Positions 1 through 11,898 of a stretch of DNA of 64,000 nt are shown piece after piece (within the stretch, counting starts at the first letter, position 1; each line of letters opens with the position of its first letter). A model generated the notes under the pieces. The model searched no databases. It was not told the origin of the DNA and saw only the letters and a list, made by a program, of their open reading frames with translations. Origin of the DNA: Phoma sp. XZ068 (taxonomy: Eukaryota; Ascomycota; Dothideomycetes; Pleosporales; Didymellaceae); contig RBKR01000003.1 in the NCBI GenBank assembly GCA_004835665.1, positions 1,364,001 through 1,428,000 of the forward strand, written 5' to 3'. Both the position numbers and the translations under genes were made by a program.

Positions 1-423
1 GCTCCACTATTTCATTCTATACCAGCATTTTCAGGAGCGTTCATTTGGCGGAGCGTCATATCCATTGGTGGTGTTCTTGATTTCTACATCGTTTGTTACA
101 TTGCTTCGTCATGTGCGTCGAGTCTGGATATGGGAATTTGTTCAGAGAGCTTGGGCCGAAGGCCGAAGACTATTGATGGCCTGGATCGTGGCTCAATGGA
201 TCGAAATCGATTTCATATGGCTTTGGGACGGTTCCTTGTAGCATAGCAATCAATGTATCCTCACTCAGACCAATCCGCGGACGCGTCGTGTGAGGCTAGT
301 CTTGGCGCGTGGCCCGTTCTCCAAACTTTTTCGGACTCCCGAAGACCCCAGATCGTGGAGCCTCAGACTGCCGTAGCGTCGTGCTTTCGCCTTTCCTTCT
401 TGTCGCCTCTATTATTGTTCGAG
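1..423. other. Intergenic, upstream of mitochondrial EF-G
   Basis: I see no gene here. The segment is the left edge of the window and the presumed promoter and 5' leader of the mitochondrial EF-G gene. An open frame runs in phase into that gene from an ATG at 253, but its 57 extra codons do not resemble a targeting peptide, so I treat them as leader sequence. Confidence 0.5.
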
Positions 424-2936
424 ATGAGGGTTCAGTCTCTCATTAAGGCGCAATCGCTTGCCACAAGCAGCCTTCGCACTGCTGCTCGCACAGCTTCGCG
501 GACCCCTTCTCGATGCGCTCTCTCGACTGTCGCGGCGTCGCGCACACCCTTTAGCAACGGCTTGAAGACGGACACATGGATCAACAACCAGCAGAAGAGA
601 TGGCAGTCTGCGGCAGCACAGGTGTAAGTGCAATTGCCGTTGTCGCAACATTACTGTTGTGGCGTGGAGGCAATGGGGCTAATAGATACTCTCAGGCTGG
701 CGAAAGCAAAGGATGACCCGTCTACTTTGACTCAGGACGACATCGTCGCCAACCTCGACCCCGTCGAATGGGAGCGGTTGTCTCGAGTCCGCAACATTGG
801 TATCGCAGCCCACATCGATTCCGGAAAGACGACCGTCACCGAGCGCGTTCTCTACTACACCGGCCGAATCAACGCCATCCACGAAGTTCGCGGCAAAGAT
901 GCCGTCGGTGCAAAGATGGACTCCATGGACTTGGAGCGTGAGAAGGGTATCACCATTCAGTCTGCCGCGACATTCTGTGACTGGGTGAAGAAGGACGTTG
1001 ACGGCAAGGACGAGAAATACCACATCAATTTGATCGACACACCTGGGCATATCGATTTCACAATTGAAGTAGAGCGCGCTCTGCGAGTACTCGATGGAGC
1101 TGTCATGATTCTCTGTGCTGTCAGTGGTGTTCAGTCTCAGACCATCACAGTCGACAGGCAGATGAAGCGTTACAACATTCCCAGGTTGTCGTTCGTCAAC
1201 AAGATGGATCGCATGGGCGCGAACCCGTGGAAGGCCGTCGAGCAGATTAACAAGAAGCTTCGCATCGCCGCTGCCGCGATCCAGGTGCCCATTGGACGCG
1301 AAGACAACTTCCTGGGTGTCGTTGACATTATCAAGATGCAGGCTCTCTACAGCGAAGGTGTGAAGGGAGAGACAATCAGGATCACAGATGAGATCCCAGC
1401 CGATCTGATTGATCTTTGCAAGGAGAAGCGGGCAACGCTCATCGAAACCCTTGCGGATGTAGACGATGAAATCGCCGAGATCTTCTTGATGGAGGAGACA
1501 CCCACCATTCCCCAGATCAAGGCTGCCATCCGCCGTGCGACCATTTCCTTGAAGTTCACACCCGTGCTGATGGGCTCTGCACTCGCCGACAAGTCCGTTC
1601 AGCCTATGCTCGATGCCGTATGCGATTACCTTCCCAACCCCTCCGAGGTCGAGAACATGGCGCTGGACAAGAAGAGGGCTGAGGCACCGGTCAAGCTGGT
1701 CTCGTACAATGCACTGCCATTCGTTGGACTTGCCTTTAAGCTCGAGGAGAGCAACTTCGGCCAGTTGACCTACATCCGTGTCTACCAGGGTACACTGAGG
1801 AAGGGCATGAACGTCTTCAATGCGAAGACAGACAAGAAGGTCAAGATCCCCAAGATTGTGCGTATGCACTCCAACGACATGGAAGAGGTCCAGGAGATTG
1901 GCGCTGGTGAAATCTGCGCTGTGTTCGGTGTTGACTGCGCGTCTGGTGATACTTTCACTGACGGCGGTCTTGGATACACCATGGTAAGTGCTAGTCTATG
2001 CTGAAGGTTGTTCGCACCGCTAACATCTGGTAGACATCTATGTTCGTTCCTGAGCCCGTCATTTCCCTCTCGATCAAGCCCAAGCACACCAAGGACACCC
2101 CCAACTTCAGTAAAGCCATGAACCGCTTCACCCGTGAAGATCCCACCTTCCGTATCCACGTCGACCCCGAGTCCCAGGAGACCGTCATCTCCGGTATGGG
2201 TGAACTGCACCTGGACATCTATGTCGAGCGCCTGCGCCGCGAATACCGCGTTGAGTGCGAGACTGGCCAGCCTCAGGTTGCCTACCGTGAGACCCTCACC
2301 AAGCGCGTCAACTTCGATCACACATTGAAGAAGCAGTCTGGTGGTTCCGGAGACTTCGCTCGCATCATCGGATGGATGGAGCCCTCTGAAGCTCTCGAAG
2401 AGAACAAATTCGAAACCCAAGTCACCGGTGACAACCTAAGCGAGAAGTTCTTGTACGCTTGTGAGAAGGGCTTCAATCAATCCGTCGTCAAGGGCCCGCT
2501 CCTCGGCCACCGTGTACTCGGTACTACGATGGTCATCAACGACGGTGCCACCCACGCTGTCGATTCCAGTGAAATGGCATTCAAGAATGCCACAGCGCAG
2601 GCTTTCCGCAAAGCCTTCGCACAGGGTGCCCCCCAGGTCCTTGAGCCTCTGATGAAGACCACCATCACCGCGCCCAGCGAGTTCCAGGGTTCCGTTATTG
2701 GATTACTGAACAAGCGCAATGCTGTCATTATCGATACCGAGGTCGGGTCTGAGGATTTTACCGTCTACGCCGACTGCAGTCTGAACAGCATGTTTGGTTT
2801 CTCTAGCTTGCTGCGCGCTAGCACACAAGGCAAGGGCGAGTTCAGCATGGAGTTCAGCCACTACAGCCCAGCACCACCGCAGCTGCAGAAGGAGCTCTGT
2901 GCAAAGTATGACAAGGAGAGGAAGGACAAGGATTAG
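424..2936 (+). CDS. MEF1: Mitochondrial elongation factor G (translocation GTPase)
   Basis: GTPase that moves tRNAs and mRNA through the mitochondrial ribosome after peptide bond formation. Three exons (424-623, 696-1983, 2034-2936) give about 796 residues. The first ~65 residues are rich in Ser, Arg and Ala with almost no acids, a typical mitochondrial presequence, which is why I start at 424 rather than at the in-frame ATG at 253. G motifs are visible: AHIDSGKTT near residue 105, DTPGH near 191 and NKMD near 245, with the EF-G effector segment REKGIT between G1 and DTPGH. The exon 3 part carries the EF-G domain IV/V region (GMGELHLDIYVERL). Intron 1 is 72 nt and intron 2 is 50 nt, both GT..AG with frame kept. 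Length matches fungal Mef1. Mef2, the recycling paralogue, is the alternative, but overall similarity favours Mef1. Confidence 0.93.
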
Positions 2937-3432
2937 AGAAATAATGGCGGAGAGAGACGAGATGAAGATACCTTGGCATAGCCGAGATTCATGTTATAGT
3001 ACGACTAGGGCTTGCATATAGATGGGCGCATTGGAAAACTTGGGTACTGTAGTATATTTGTACATGTACGATTGATGTATGTACTGTACGTGTACGGGAA
3101 CAAATGATATCCCCTCTTTTCAGCGACATTACCCAATTTTACTGCCTATCGTGACCGTCAGTGGTAACATGTACATACTGGAGGCCTTACATGTTGACTA
3201 TCTCGAAATCCCCGACATACGAGTGCACTCAATGGGACATCTTCCGTCATGGCATTTGAACGGTTTAAGTCCACATCGTGCACCTTGTTGATCAAGCTCA
3301 AAGTTAAGGACGGAAGGCAGGCGCAAGCGAGGCACTCGTCACAGGGCCCCTCCAAGCTTCAAGCTGCCCCACCTGCCACAATTACCTGTTCCTTACGCAG
3401 CTCCAGGACAACGCAACAACAACACCGTCGCC
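2937..3432. other. Intergenic between MEF1 and NMT1
   Basis: No gene recognised. It should contain the MEF1 3' end and the NMT1 promoter and leader. The last ~60 bases before the NMT1 ATG are C/A-rich (ACAACGCAACAACAACACC type), a common fungal leader composition. Small open frames here have no recognisable content. Confidence 0.5.
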
Positions 3433-5205
3433 ATGCCTCAAGAAGCGTCTAAGATCTCCGACCCCGACACGTCCGCAGCCGCAGCCGAGGAAGTCATCGC
3501 GGAAAGCAGCAAACAGCACGAGGCCGAGGTTTCTGAAGATGAGAGCGGTGACGAAGCTACCGAAACAGTAGAGGGAGGAGAGGGAGCTACGGAGAAAAAG
3601 AAGAAGAGCAGGAAGCGCAAGATCAAGGAGGCTCTTACTGGCAAGGGAAAAGCAGCAGAAGCCACAGACCTGAACGCGCCAGCAGCTGGACAGCTGGGTA
3701 AGGACCAGATGAGCATGTTGCTGGATGCCAACCCTGCGCTGAAGAACCAGCTCCTTTCCAAGGCAAACAACAAGGCAGAGCTGGAACAGATGATCAAGAA
3801 GCTTAACATCAACGAGATGTTAACTGGTCTGGCACCGCAGGGTGCTACAAAGGATATGGCCGATCACGCATTCTGGAAGACACAGCCCGTACCCAGCTTC
3901 GATGAAATGGCTTCAAAGGAGCGGATACCAGATGGTCCCATCAAGGAGATTGATATCGAAAAGGTGGACAAGAACCCAAGCCCAATGTACCCAGGCTTCG
4001 AGTGGGTCACAATGGATCTCGAGGATACCAAGCAGCTCGATGAAGTTTACGAGCTGCTCACAAACCATTACGTCGAGGACAAGGACGCAACCTTCCGCTT
4101 CAAATACTCGCCGTCTTTCTTGAACTGGTAGGCTCTAGACATGTGTAACGGCTGGCCACCATAGCTAACATTCGTAGGGCTCTCAAGGCACCCGGCTGGA
4201 AGAAGGAATGGCACGTTGGTGTCCGCGCGACCGCTTCAGGCAAGCTTGTCGCATTCATCTCAGGCATCCCTATTCAGCTGCGGGTACGCGACAAGGTGCT
4301 CAAGTGCTCAGAGGTCAACTTCCTCTGCGTGCACAAGAAGCTCCGTTCGAAGCGACTAGCCCCGGTCCTGATCAAGGAGATTACTCGTCGTTGCTATGTT
4401 GAGGGCACTTTCCAGGCCGTGTACACTGTCGGGTCGCTCCTACCCACTCCCGTATCGACGGCCCGTTACTTCCACCGCGCACTAGATTGGGAGAAGTTGT
4501 ACGATGTAGGCTTCTCACCTCTGCCCCATGGCAGCACAAAATTACGCCAGATCAACCGCTACAAGCTGCCAGACGTCACATCAACACCAGGGCTGCGCAA
4601 GATGGAGTCCAAGGATGTAGACGCGGCCCTCGACTTGCTGAAGCGATACCTTGAGCGCATGGACATGGCCCAGGTTTTCGACAAGACCGAATTTGAGCAC
4701 TGGATCTGTCCAAAGGAGGAACCGAAGGAGCAGGTTGTGTGGAGCTATGTCGTCGAAGATCCTGACACACATAAGATCACAGACTACTTCTCCTTCTATA
4801 ACCTGGAGAGTACTGTCATTGGAAACAAGAAGCACAACACTATCAAGGCTGCCTACCTCTTCTACTACGCATCTGAGGTTGCGTTCGAGAAAGATGAAGG
4901 GAAGCTGAAGACAAGGCTGAACTCGTTGATGAAGGACGCCTTGATTCTTGCAAAGAAGGTGAGTCACTCCAAGAGTTATGATTTTGATGCAATACTTACC
5001 CGTGTAGGCTGACTTCGATGTTTTCAACGCCCTCACGCTTCTGGACAACCCGCTCTTCCTCGAGGACCAGCGCTTTGGTGCTGGCGATGGCTCACTTCAC
5101 TACTACATGTACAACTACCGAGCAGCACCTATCAAGGGTGGCATCGACAGCAGGAATCAGTCCAGCGTCAAGCATATGGGCGGAATTGGATTGACCATGT
5201 TGTAA
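3433..5205 (+). CDS. NMT1: Glycylpeptide N-tetradecanoyltransferase (N-myristoyltransferase)
   Basis: Transfers myristate from myristoyl-CoA to the N-terminal glycine of client proteins in the cytosol, often at ribosomes. Three exons (3433-4127, 4178-4958, 5008-5205) give about 557 residues. The N-terminus is acidic, then polybasic (KKKKSRKRKIKEAL near residue 60), as in NMTs that bind ribosomes. Family landmarks: FWKTQPVPSFDE, the EVNFLCVHKKLRSKRLAPVLIKE acyl-CoA segment (two adjacent pieces), YFHRALDWEKLYDVGF, and the C-terminal GGIGLTML, whose terminal carboxylate acts as catalytic base in this family. Introns are 50 and 49 nt. Intron 1 splits the Trp codon of FLNW and intron 2 follows LILAKK; both joins restore family sequence exactly. 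Single essential gene in most fungi. Confidence 0.97.
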
Positions 5206-6727
5206 CACCGGCAGGAGCTCAAAAGAGAAGCCATGAAGAGGCCAGTGTGCAGACTCAACTGGTCATGCAGCGATGAGAAGTTGCTAATGGGGTCACAAGA
5301 GAGCTGGAAAGCTACCAGGGACCCGATATGCGGCGCTCAACCAACAAAATAGAAACAAGAATACCACACATACCAAGCCATTCCACACGAACTAATGATA
5401 CATTTGCGTATAGGTACAAGCGATGTCGCGATGCCCAGCTCCTCAACATGACCGGATGGCACGCCTGAGATGTGGAGTCGTGGTGACCCCAGCTGGAGTT
5501 CTCCCCGTGGGCATGTATCACCAACGTCGAGACCAGCAGGCTATCGATGCGGCTCAGCGAGGCTCAAAGTGGAGCAATGGAGCAGTAGCCCGAAAGTAGC
5601 ATGGCCAAACGACTTCTCGAGCGACGATTCGATGTTGCATCATGCGTATCACTCGCCAAGGACATCAAGTCCGTGTGAAGTGGGTTTGCAGCACAGCAAG
5701 CTTGAAACAACGATGCTTGGTAGTCCGAGAATCTTTCCGCAGAAATCCTCACCCAGAGTCAGGTCCAAAATGAGCAGCAGGGCCGGCATCGATCAGGCCT
5801 GGAATTGCTTCATTGGACAGCCAAGCATAATCCAAGGTCTTGAGATGTCGATATCAGCGCTCGGACCCAAGACTACCGGCAGTTTTTGACGCTAGCATGA
5901 GGCTCTGACGGCACAGCGGCGCCTCGTCAACATCATCAACAAGCAAATGAGCGATTTCTTGCCGGATGTGCCAAGTCTATAGCAGAAGAACCTCTCTTGA
6001 CCTTCTAGCGTATTACGACTTTGGGACGTGAGAGGAAGTGCATGTCTTAGCTCAACGATATGCACGTCGCCCCCTCCAGGTTAACACGCATATTGGGGGG
6101 CTTCTTCACTGTACGTCACACAGTCGTGATTATTGTGTATGGTAAGATGCTTCGAGTAGTGTATCAATACAATGCGAGACAGCTCACAACCACTCTCATT
6201 CTGTTACGGCCGCCGATCCTAGCCGATCCTCAACCCCACAATGCCAACCATGTCGAACAAATTCCCAATGAATTTGAGGTGGAGAACTGCTTTCCCATGG
6301 GGTGCCATGGGGTCAATGGCCAAGGCACGCCATTACATCCCGCACTCCAGCTCTCCCCAACCCTGTCATGCCATAGTGCCGTCCCAACGTACTAGCGCCG
6401 CCCCAGCACTCCCGCAATTTGCTGAGCTTCAGGAAGCCTTGCCAGATCAGTCTTACCGCGATTGTCTAATGGTGTAGTAGTTCCGGTCCGATTGCCTTCA
6501 CAGACGTACAGCCTGATGGCCAAGTACAGCTACAAGGGTATATTGGATTGGCATCTTGGAAGTACCGCGGAGGTGGAACTATCAACGTTAAATGCAGCTC
6601 AGCGTCTAATCTACATATAACTATCATGGTGTCCGCGCAGTTTGAAGCAGCAGCTCGAGCTCAGTGCTTCTCATCCATTACTTGACCAGGACTTTCTTCT
6701 GTTCTCGTCCGTCACCATCCATACACA
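5206..6727. other. 1.5-kb region without a recognisable gene
   Basis: Between the NMT1 stop and the MFS transporter start I find no convincing coding region. The longest frames (5470-5889 plus and 6060-6395 plus) have no recognisable domain, no hydrophobic pattern and no plausible splice continuation. The proximal part should include the NMT1 3' UTR and the distal part the transporter promoter. An unspliced non-coding RNA or a fast-evolving small gene cannot be excluded. Confidence 0.45.
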
Positions 6728-8449
6728 ATGGGCAGGTTCAACTTCGGCAAGAGCGATGCGTCGTCAACCGATAGCAACGCTGAACGCCGGCCATCAGCAG
6801 TCGAAGCCATGGACAATGCCACACGAAGGAAGAGCGTTGATGACCACGCCGTCACCGGTGCCGGCGAGATCACAACCAAGCAGTCCATCATTCCTGTACG
6901 TCGACTTTTCGAGCTGGATACCACAATCTCTAACATGATCAGGTATCTCTCGTCACCATCCTCTTCTTCATGTGGGGTTTCGCGTACGGCCTCCTCGACG
7001 TCCTGAACAAGCACTTCCAGGAGACGCTGAACGTCACCGCCGCGCAATCATCTGGCCTCCAAGCGTAAGCTACACCACCTCGTGGCAACAATCAATTGCT
7101 AACGACCACAGTGCATACTTCGGCGCCTACTTCATCGGCCCCCTCACATACAGCGGTTGGATCGTCCGCAAATTCGGATACCGATGGACCTTCATCACTG
7201 GTCTCTGCATCTACGGCGTGGGAGCTCTGCTCTTCTGGCCCAGCGGTGTCAAGCGGTCGTTTGGCGGCTTCTGTGGTGCCATGTTCGTCGTTGGTTCAGG
7301 TCTGAGTACGCTTGAGACATCTGCGAACCCCTTCATCGTACGTTACTCTGGATGTTCTAATTAATGAAGTTGTGCTGATTGTGCTAGGCTACATGTGGTC
7401 CTCCCAGATGGATGGAACTTCGTCTCAACCTCGCTCAAGCTTTCCAGGCTATTGGCAGTGTTGTAGCACCTGTCCTTGCATCCTTCGTTCTGTTTAAGAA
7501 TGTAGACAACAACAGTTTGCAGTCTGTACAGGTTAGTGTTTTTGTCCATACCGCAAATCAATCACCCTACTAACCAATTCAGTGGGTGTACCTTGGCATT
7601 GCCTGCTTCGTCTTTGCCCTCGCAGTCGTCTTCTTCTTCGCCCCGTAAGTTACCATATCCTCGTACCTGTCACGTCCCTTCCGCTAACTATTCTTCAGTA
7701 TCCCTGAGATCACAGACGCCGATGTCGCCGCTCAGTCCGAGAAGACGGAAACCGCAACCGGATACGTTGACAAGCCCTTCCGCCACCAGTACACGCTCTT
7801 CTGGGGCGTTGCAGCACAGTTCTGCTACGTCGGTGCCCAAGTTGCGGTCGCAGGCTTCTTCATCCACTACGTCACAGAAGTCAAGCCCAGCCTCACGACT
7901 GCCGATGGTTCCAACCTCCTCGCCGTCGCCCAGGCTCTGTTTGCTGTTGGTCGTTTCGTCGCCTCGCTGATGATGAAGTGGGTGAAGCCGCGCTTCATCC
8001 TGCTCGGTTTCTTGACTGGTACTGTGGTCTTCATCGCTGCGGCCATCCCAACCACAGGCGACGCCGCAATCGCAATGCTGTGCATGGTCCTGTTCTTCGA
8101 GTCTTGCGTCTTCCCTACCATCTTCACTCTCTCGCTTCGCGGGCTGGGTCGCCACACTAAGCGCGGTGCTTCATTCCTCGTCGCCTCAGTATCTGGCGGT
8201 GCTGTCTTCCCGCCCATGCTTGGCGCCGTCGTCGACGCACGCAACACAAGAGTTGCGATGAGTGTTCCGCTTGCGGGATTCTTGATTGCATACTCATTCC
8301 CCGTCTACCTCAACTTGTTCAAAGCGAAGGAGTTGGATGCGTTCAATGAGTCGAAGGTCGGTGTTGAGACTGGGCCAACTGACAAGGCTATTGAGGCGGA
8401 GTTGTTCGATGAGAAGAGTGGTGGAGTTGGGCGAGTGGAGAAGGTCTGA
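6728..8449 (+). CDS. MFS transporter, fucose-permease (FHS) type
   Basis: Predicted 12-helix proton-coupled sugar transporter of the FucP / fucose:H+ symporter family in the plasma membrane. Six exons (6728-6895, 6943-7064, 7112-7337, 7388-7531, 7583-7644, 7699-8449) give about 490 residues; all five introns are 46-54 nt with GT..AG ends. The first ~55 residues are hydrophilic and cytosolic. TM1 begins at SLVTILFFMWGFAYGLLDVL, a FucP signature (MWGF...D.LN). Another FucP-like motif is LETSANPFI followed by NLAQAFQAIGSVVAP after the next splice. A charged central loop (KTETATGYVDKPF) separates two six-helix halves, and the C-terminal ~50 residues are cytosolic. Fungal members have been linked to uptake of hexoses or amino sugars; the substrate cannot be read from sequence. 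Neighbours give no pathway hint. Confidence 0.88.
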
Positions 8450-8662
8450 AAGCTTTGAGTATTTGGGAAGGCGGTTACTCCTCTCTTCAAGTGAGGTGTA
8501 AGCGTACCCTTTCGCAATGACAGTTAGACGATATGATATCCCATAGACCATGATATACGAGAATAATATTTCCTCCAAACAACCAGTGTCTTTCACATCT
8601 CATATCTTACTTATATACACGAAGTTATTCTCATATTTCAACTCTGACCAATATCATCCGTA

Positions 8663-9712
8663 TCAGAACTTGGCGACCACATCCACACCCCCCAACGCCT
8701 CCAACCCCCTCCTCTGCTTCAAATCCGCACACGTATACATTTGTGTAAAATACCACCGATGCGCCTCCACATCCGTAAGCAACCACGCACTATTCCCCTT
8801 GAGATTAATCGCGCCCTCATAAACCTTAAAATCACTCTCGGTAACAGCAGCCTTACTCTTCTTATTAATGTAGTACTCGGGACTAATATGCACATATCCC
8901 ATTGTCAGCAACGGGACTCGTGGAACGGGATCGTTCCAGTGCGTGACGCGATAGTTCCCGCCGGCTTGCGCGGAGATGTATGTGCTGATCTTGGAACTTC
9001 CTATCCGTGGGCTGCCGAATGTGTACAGTGCCGCGGTGAGGCCTTGGTTGCGCAGTTGCGCAGCGGCAAAGGGCGCGATGGCGCCGCCGAGTGAGTGCCC
9101 CGTCACGGCGATGCTGTATGCTGGATAAGTTGCTGCCGCGGTTTTCACAGCGGGGATGACGGTGTTGCGCGCGTCGACCCAGGAGTTCCAGAAGCCGGAG
9201 TGGGCGTTGCAGCCGGCGCAGATGTCGGTGGAAGTGAGTCCGAAGTCGAGGTTTGTGAGCCAGTTGTCGATGGATTGGGAGCCGCGGAAGGAGATGACGA
9301 TGGCTTTGTTGGTGTGGTCGACTGCTACAAAGCCAGTTACGTCGGTGAGGGTTTCTGTTCTGCGGGTTGTGAGCGTTGTGGTTAGGAGAGGAGGTACGGG
9401 AAGGCTCACTTGCTGTACTCGAGTACGGTTGCTGAATCTGCTTGTTCTACAAGCGGGCAGTTTGCTGAACCGCATTGGATCTGGTCCCCAGGGGAGTTGA
9501 AGTTGTTGGAGCAGTAGGCTGCGGAAGCGTATTGAGACATCAGTCTGAAGGTTTGAAGAAGAGTGGTGTCGATTGCTGCTTGGGATCAGTGGATGACAAC
9601 GGATGAAAAGGATATTTTGTTTGTTACCTCTCTTCTCGGCAATGAAGGGAGCAGCATTGCTGAGCAAAGCGTTGAGCAAGATGGTGAAAAAGAGCGAGAG
9701 TAGGGAAACCAT
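8663..9712 (-). CDS. Secreted class 3 lipase (alpha/beta hydrolase)
   Basis: Extracellular triacylglycerol lipase or feruloyl-esterase-like enzyme of the Lipase_3 family. Three exons on the minus strand (9712-9628, about 9578-9410, 9359-8663) give about 316 residues. A signal peptide covers the first ~20 residues (SLLSLFFTILLNALLSNAAP), followed by a possible Lys-Arg processing site (AEKR). The nucleophile elbow is TGHSLGGAIA, the catalytic Asp lies in HWNDPVPR, and the His is probably in GYVHISPEYY. FRGSQSIDNW marks the oxyanion-loop region. The exon 2 acceptor is ambiguous by three bases (tandem CAGCAA-type site at 9580-9576), which changes only one Ala. Length and cysteine pattern fit fungal secreted lipases of the Thermomyces type. 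Confidence 0.9.
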   Translation of the reverse strand: MVSLLSLFFTILLNALLSNAAPFIAEKRGNKQNILFIRCHPLIPSSNRHHSSSNLQTDVSIRFRSLLLQQLQLPWGPDPMRFSKLPACRTSRFSNRTRVQQVSLPVPPLLTTTLTTRRTETLTDVTGFVAVDHTNKAIVISFRGSQSIDNWLTNLDFGLTSTDICAGCNAHSGFWNSWVDARNTVIPAVKTAAATYPAYSIAVTGHSLGGAIAPFAAAQLRNQGLTAALYTFGSPRIGSSKISTYISAQAGGNYRVTHWNDPVPRVPLLTMGYVHISPEYYINKKSKAAVTESDFKVYEGAINLKGNSAWLLTDVEAHRWYFTQMYTCADLKQRRGLEALGGVDVVAKF

Positions 9713-10815
9713 TGTGAACTAAGATTTAAAGAATGTGAGCACCTGAAGAGGCAGCTTGAGTGATAGAGAATGATGACGGGTAGTTATATCCGCATCTGAC
9801 CCTCGTCCTTCACTTGATGGAGTAGCATTTGCGGGGTGATGGCACGCGGGGTGGTCACTTAAAGCGAGATTCAAGATACTTCTTTGAGCAAGCGTATTGA
9901 AATCGAAGCCACGCGACGACCCGCACCTCCCGCTTGACAAGGGCACAAAACAGAAATAGAGAGAGTCATTGGATGGCGGTTCCTCTCGGAGGCTTGAGTG
10001 GTCACTTGAGCTTGTCGCAAGGGATGTTGAGTTCTGGCCTCTCATTGGTCGATGTAGATAAAGTCCGGCGTTTAGGTCACAATTGTTCGGCCATGGTATT
10101 GTGTGATAGAGGCTGGCGCATCTGGATCACGGCAGTCCGAAAAGTAAATAGAGAGGACGTGGATCGGACTTTGATGCTGCTCTCCTGGCTCGTTTGGTGG
10201 TCGTCGGTGAGGGTACATCGGTCAACATGCCGACCAGACAGCAACACTGGCTACAGCTCAGCAGTCAAAGGCACTCTTACCGAAGAAGTCGACGCCCGTA
10301 AAAAATTCTGGTGAGCCAGAGACTTCGACGAATTCCCGCGAAGTCTAAAGCGGATGATCGAGGATTAACTATGTGCAGCGAGTCGCCGACCATGATATTA
10401 CGTATCTCAGCTTGACAACCATACTTTACCCATTCAAAACTCTATTCTTCGCGAAAGTTTGGCCTCCCGTCTGTTCAGCCAAGGCATTACTCCACAATGC
10501 AACGACCTTGATAGCATAAAAAGGCTCGTTGCGGTCCTGTTGGTGCGCCTATTCATCAAGGGAAATTGTCGAGCAAAGCCTATGATCTGCTTAGGAAGCG
10601 TAATGGGTATTGCAGCCTACAGCAGGAAGGCTGAGCGACATCGAGGGTTTTACCTCCGCCCCAGGCCCGCCTTAGTAGCTGTTGGGGCTACCGTCCTTGA
10701 AATTGCTGTCCATCCAGGAGCTGGACAACGTTTGTTTGCCGCGGGAAGACCAGAGCGAGTGATCGTAAGGCCGCTGTCCCCGGTTGTGTTTGATCGTATT
10801 TCAACCAAACCTCGC
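9713..10815. other. Intergenic between lipase and LIP2
   Basis: No gene recognised. The left part is the lipase promoter (a weak TATA-like GATATAA on the minus strand near 9790). The right part is downstream of LIP2. Open frames at 9934-10314 and from 10459 on the plus strand have no recognisable protein content; the second runs antisense into LIP2. Confidence 0.45.
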
Positions 10816-11535
10816 TCACGCCTTCAAATACTCAGCAATCTCCTCTTCCCCTGCCTTCTCCACACCCTCAACCCCCAGCAACCGTCCCGCGATCTCCTTT
10901 ACATACTCATCCCCCACCTCCTCCACCCTCTTCCCTGCAACTCCCTCTCTCTCAAAACTAGTCGTCCTCTTTCCCTCCAACCCACACGCAACTATCCTAT
11001 CAAACCACCACAAATCCGTCCCCACATTCAGCCCAACCCCATGACTCGTAACATTCCTCCTCATATGAACTCCAAGCGCCGCAATCTTATCATCAGGACT
11101 CGTCCACACGCCCGTATGCTCCGTCGTCATAGCTTTAATGCCATTCTTGGCACACGTAGCAATCAGCGATTTCTCCAAGAGACACACGTAGTCGCGTGGC
11201 GTGAGTCTGTGCGTACGCAGGTCGATGATGGGGTATGCGACGAGTTGGCCGGGCCCGTGGAACGTCGTTTGGCCGCCGCGCATGGCCTCGACGAATTCTG
11301 CGCGGCCGTTTGCGCGTAGGTAGGTCTGCTGCTCTGGGGACACGGCGCCGATTTCTCGGCGGCCGCAGGTGTATACCGGGGCGAACTGGGCGGTTATGAT
11401 GTGCGGGAAGGGTGCGGGCGCATTGGTGGGCGGTTTGGAGGCTAGGAAGCGCGAGACGAGGGATTCTTGGAGGCGGGCGGCTGTGGAGTAGGGGACGATG
11501 CCTGGGAGGTGGATATGCCGCAGGATTTGTGCCAT
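10816..11535 (-). CDS. LIP2: Octanoyl-[acyl-carrier protein]:protein octanoyltransferase (lipoate biosynthesis)
   Basis: Mitochondrial LipB-family enzyme that moves octanoate from acyl carrier protein to the lipoyl domain lysine of glycine cleavage H protein and 2-oxoacid dehydrogenases. A single exon encodes 239 residues. The family signature GGQTTFHGPGQLVAYPIIDL (residues ~87-106) is complete. Substrate-site segments GVWTSPDDKIAALGVHMRR and SHGVGLNV follow, and the catalytic Cys is in ACGLEGK near residue 187. The N-terminus (MAQILRHIHLPG) is only weakly presequence-like, so the start could lie slightly elsewhere, though no upstream in-frame extension looks better. Length matches fungal Lip2. 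Confidence 0.95.
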   Translation of the reverse strand: MAQILRHIHLPGIVPYSTAARLQESLVSRFLASKPPTNAPAPFPHIITAQFAPVYTCGRREIGAVSPEQQTYLRANGRAEFVEAMRGGQTTFHGPGQLVAYPIIDLRTHRLTPRDYVCLLEKSLIATCAKNGIKAMTTEHTGVWTSPDDKIAALGVHMRRNVTSHGVGLNVGTDLWWFDRIVACGLEGKRTTSFEREGVAGKRVEEVGDEYVKEIAGRLLGVEGVEKAGEEEIAEYLKA

Positions 11536-11898
11536 TGTGTGTTGTTTGTTGAGTTTAGAAAGAGTAATGAAGCTCGAAGATAGGTTGCGTCAATAGCCGT
11601 AGTTGACATCGGGCGCGGCTAGCGTCATGGAACTCTTATGGGAACATCTTTCCTTCTTACAGGAGAAAAACAAAATGCGATAGAATATAGAATATGAACT
11701 ATACTATATTTCGCTTACACAATATTTGAGGAAATTACTAACTGCTAAATCCAACCTGGGAAGCTCAGCGCTGAGCAAGAGGATGAATGTACCTGTGGCA
11801 GCTTTATCGATAAGAAAAGAAGTTCAAACGCGCCTACCAAAGACGCGCCCGACTTTACACCAACCGCAGAACTTCCTCCACTCCACAATCTCAGTGCC
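11536..11898. other. Divergent promoter region LIP2 / POP7
   Basis: This 363-bp segment separates two divergently transcribed genes and probably holds both promoters. I see no RNA gene or repeat. A run of AT-rich sequence near 11680-11740 (GAATATAGAATATG and similar) is the most distinctive part. Confidence 0.5.

Noticed and set aside
253..423. N-terminal extension of MEF1 from an upstream ATG
   Set aside because: The 57 codons do not look like a presequence, whereas the peptide from 424 does.
679..1869. 396-codon open frame on the minus strand opposite MEF1
   Set aside because: It mirrors the strongly coding plus strand of a conserved GTPase; codon bias of the sense gene explains the open antisense frame and no domain is visible.
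6450..6515. tRNA-like string (GATTGTCTAATGGTGTAG)
   Set aside because: Resembles the D-loop of some tRNAs, but no acceptor stem, anticodon arm or T-loop GGTTCRA could be paired around it.
10459..11319. 286-codon plus-strand frame antisense to LIP2
   Set aside because: Half of it is the complement of LIP2; the rest has no recognisable content.
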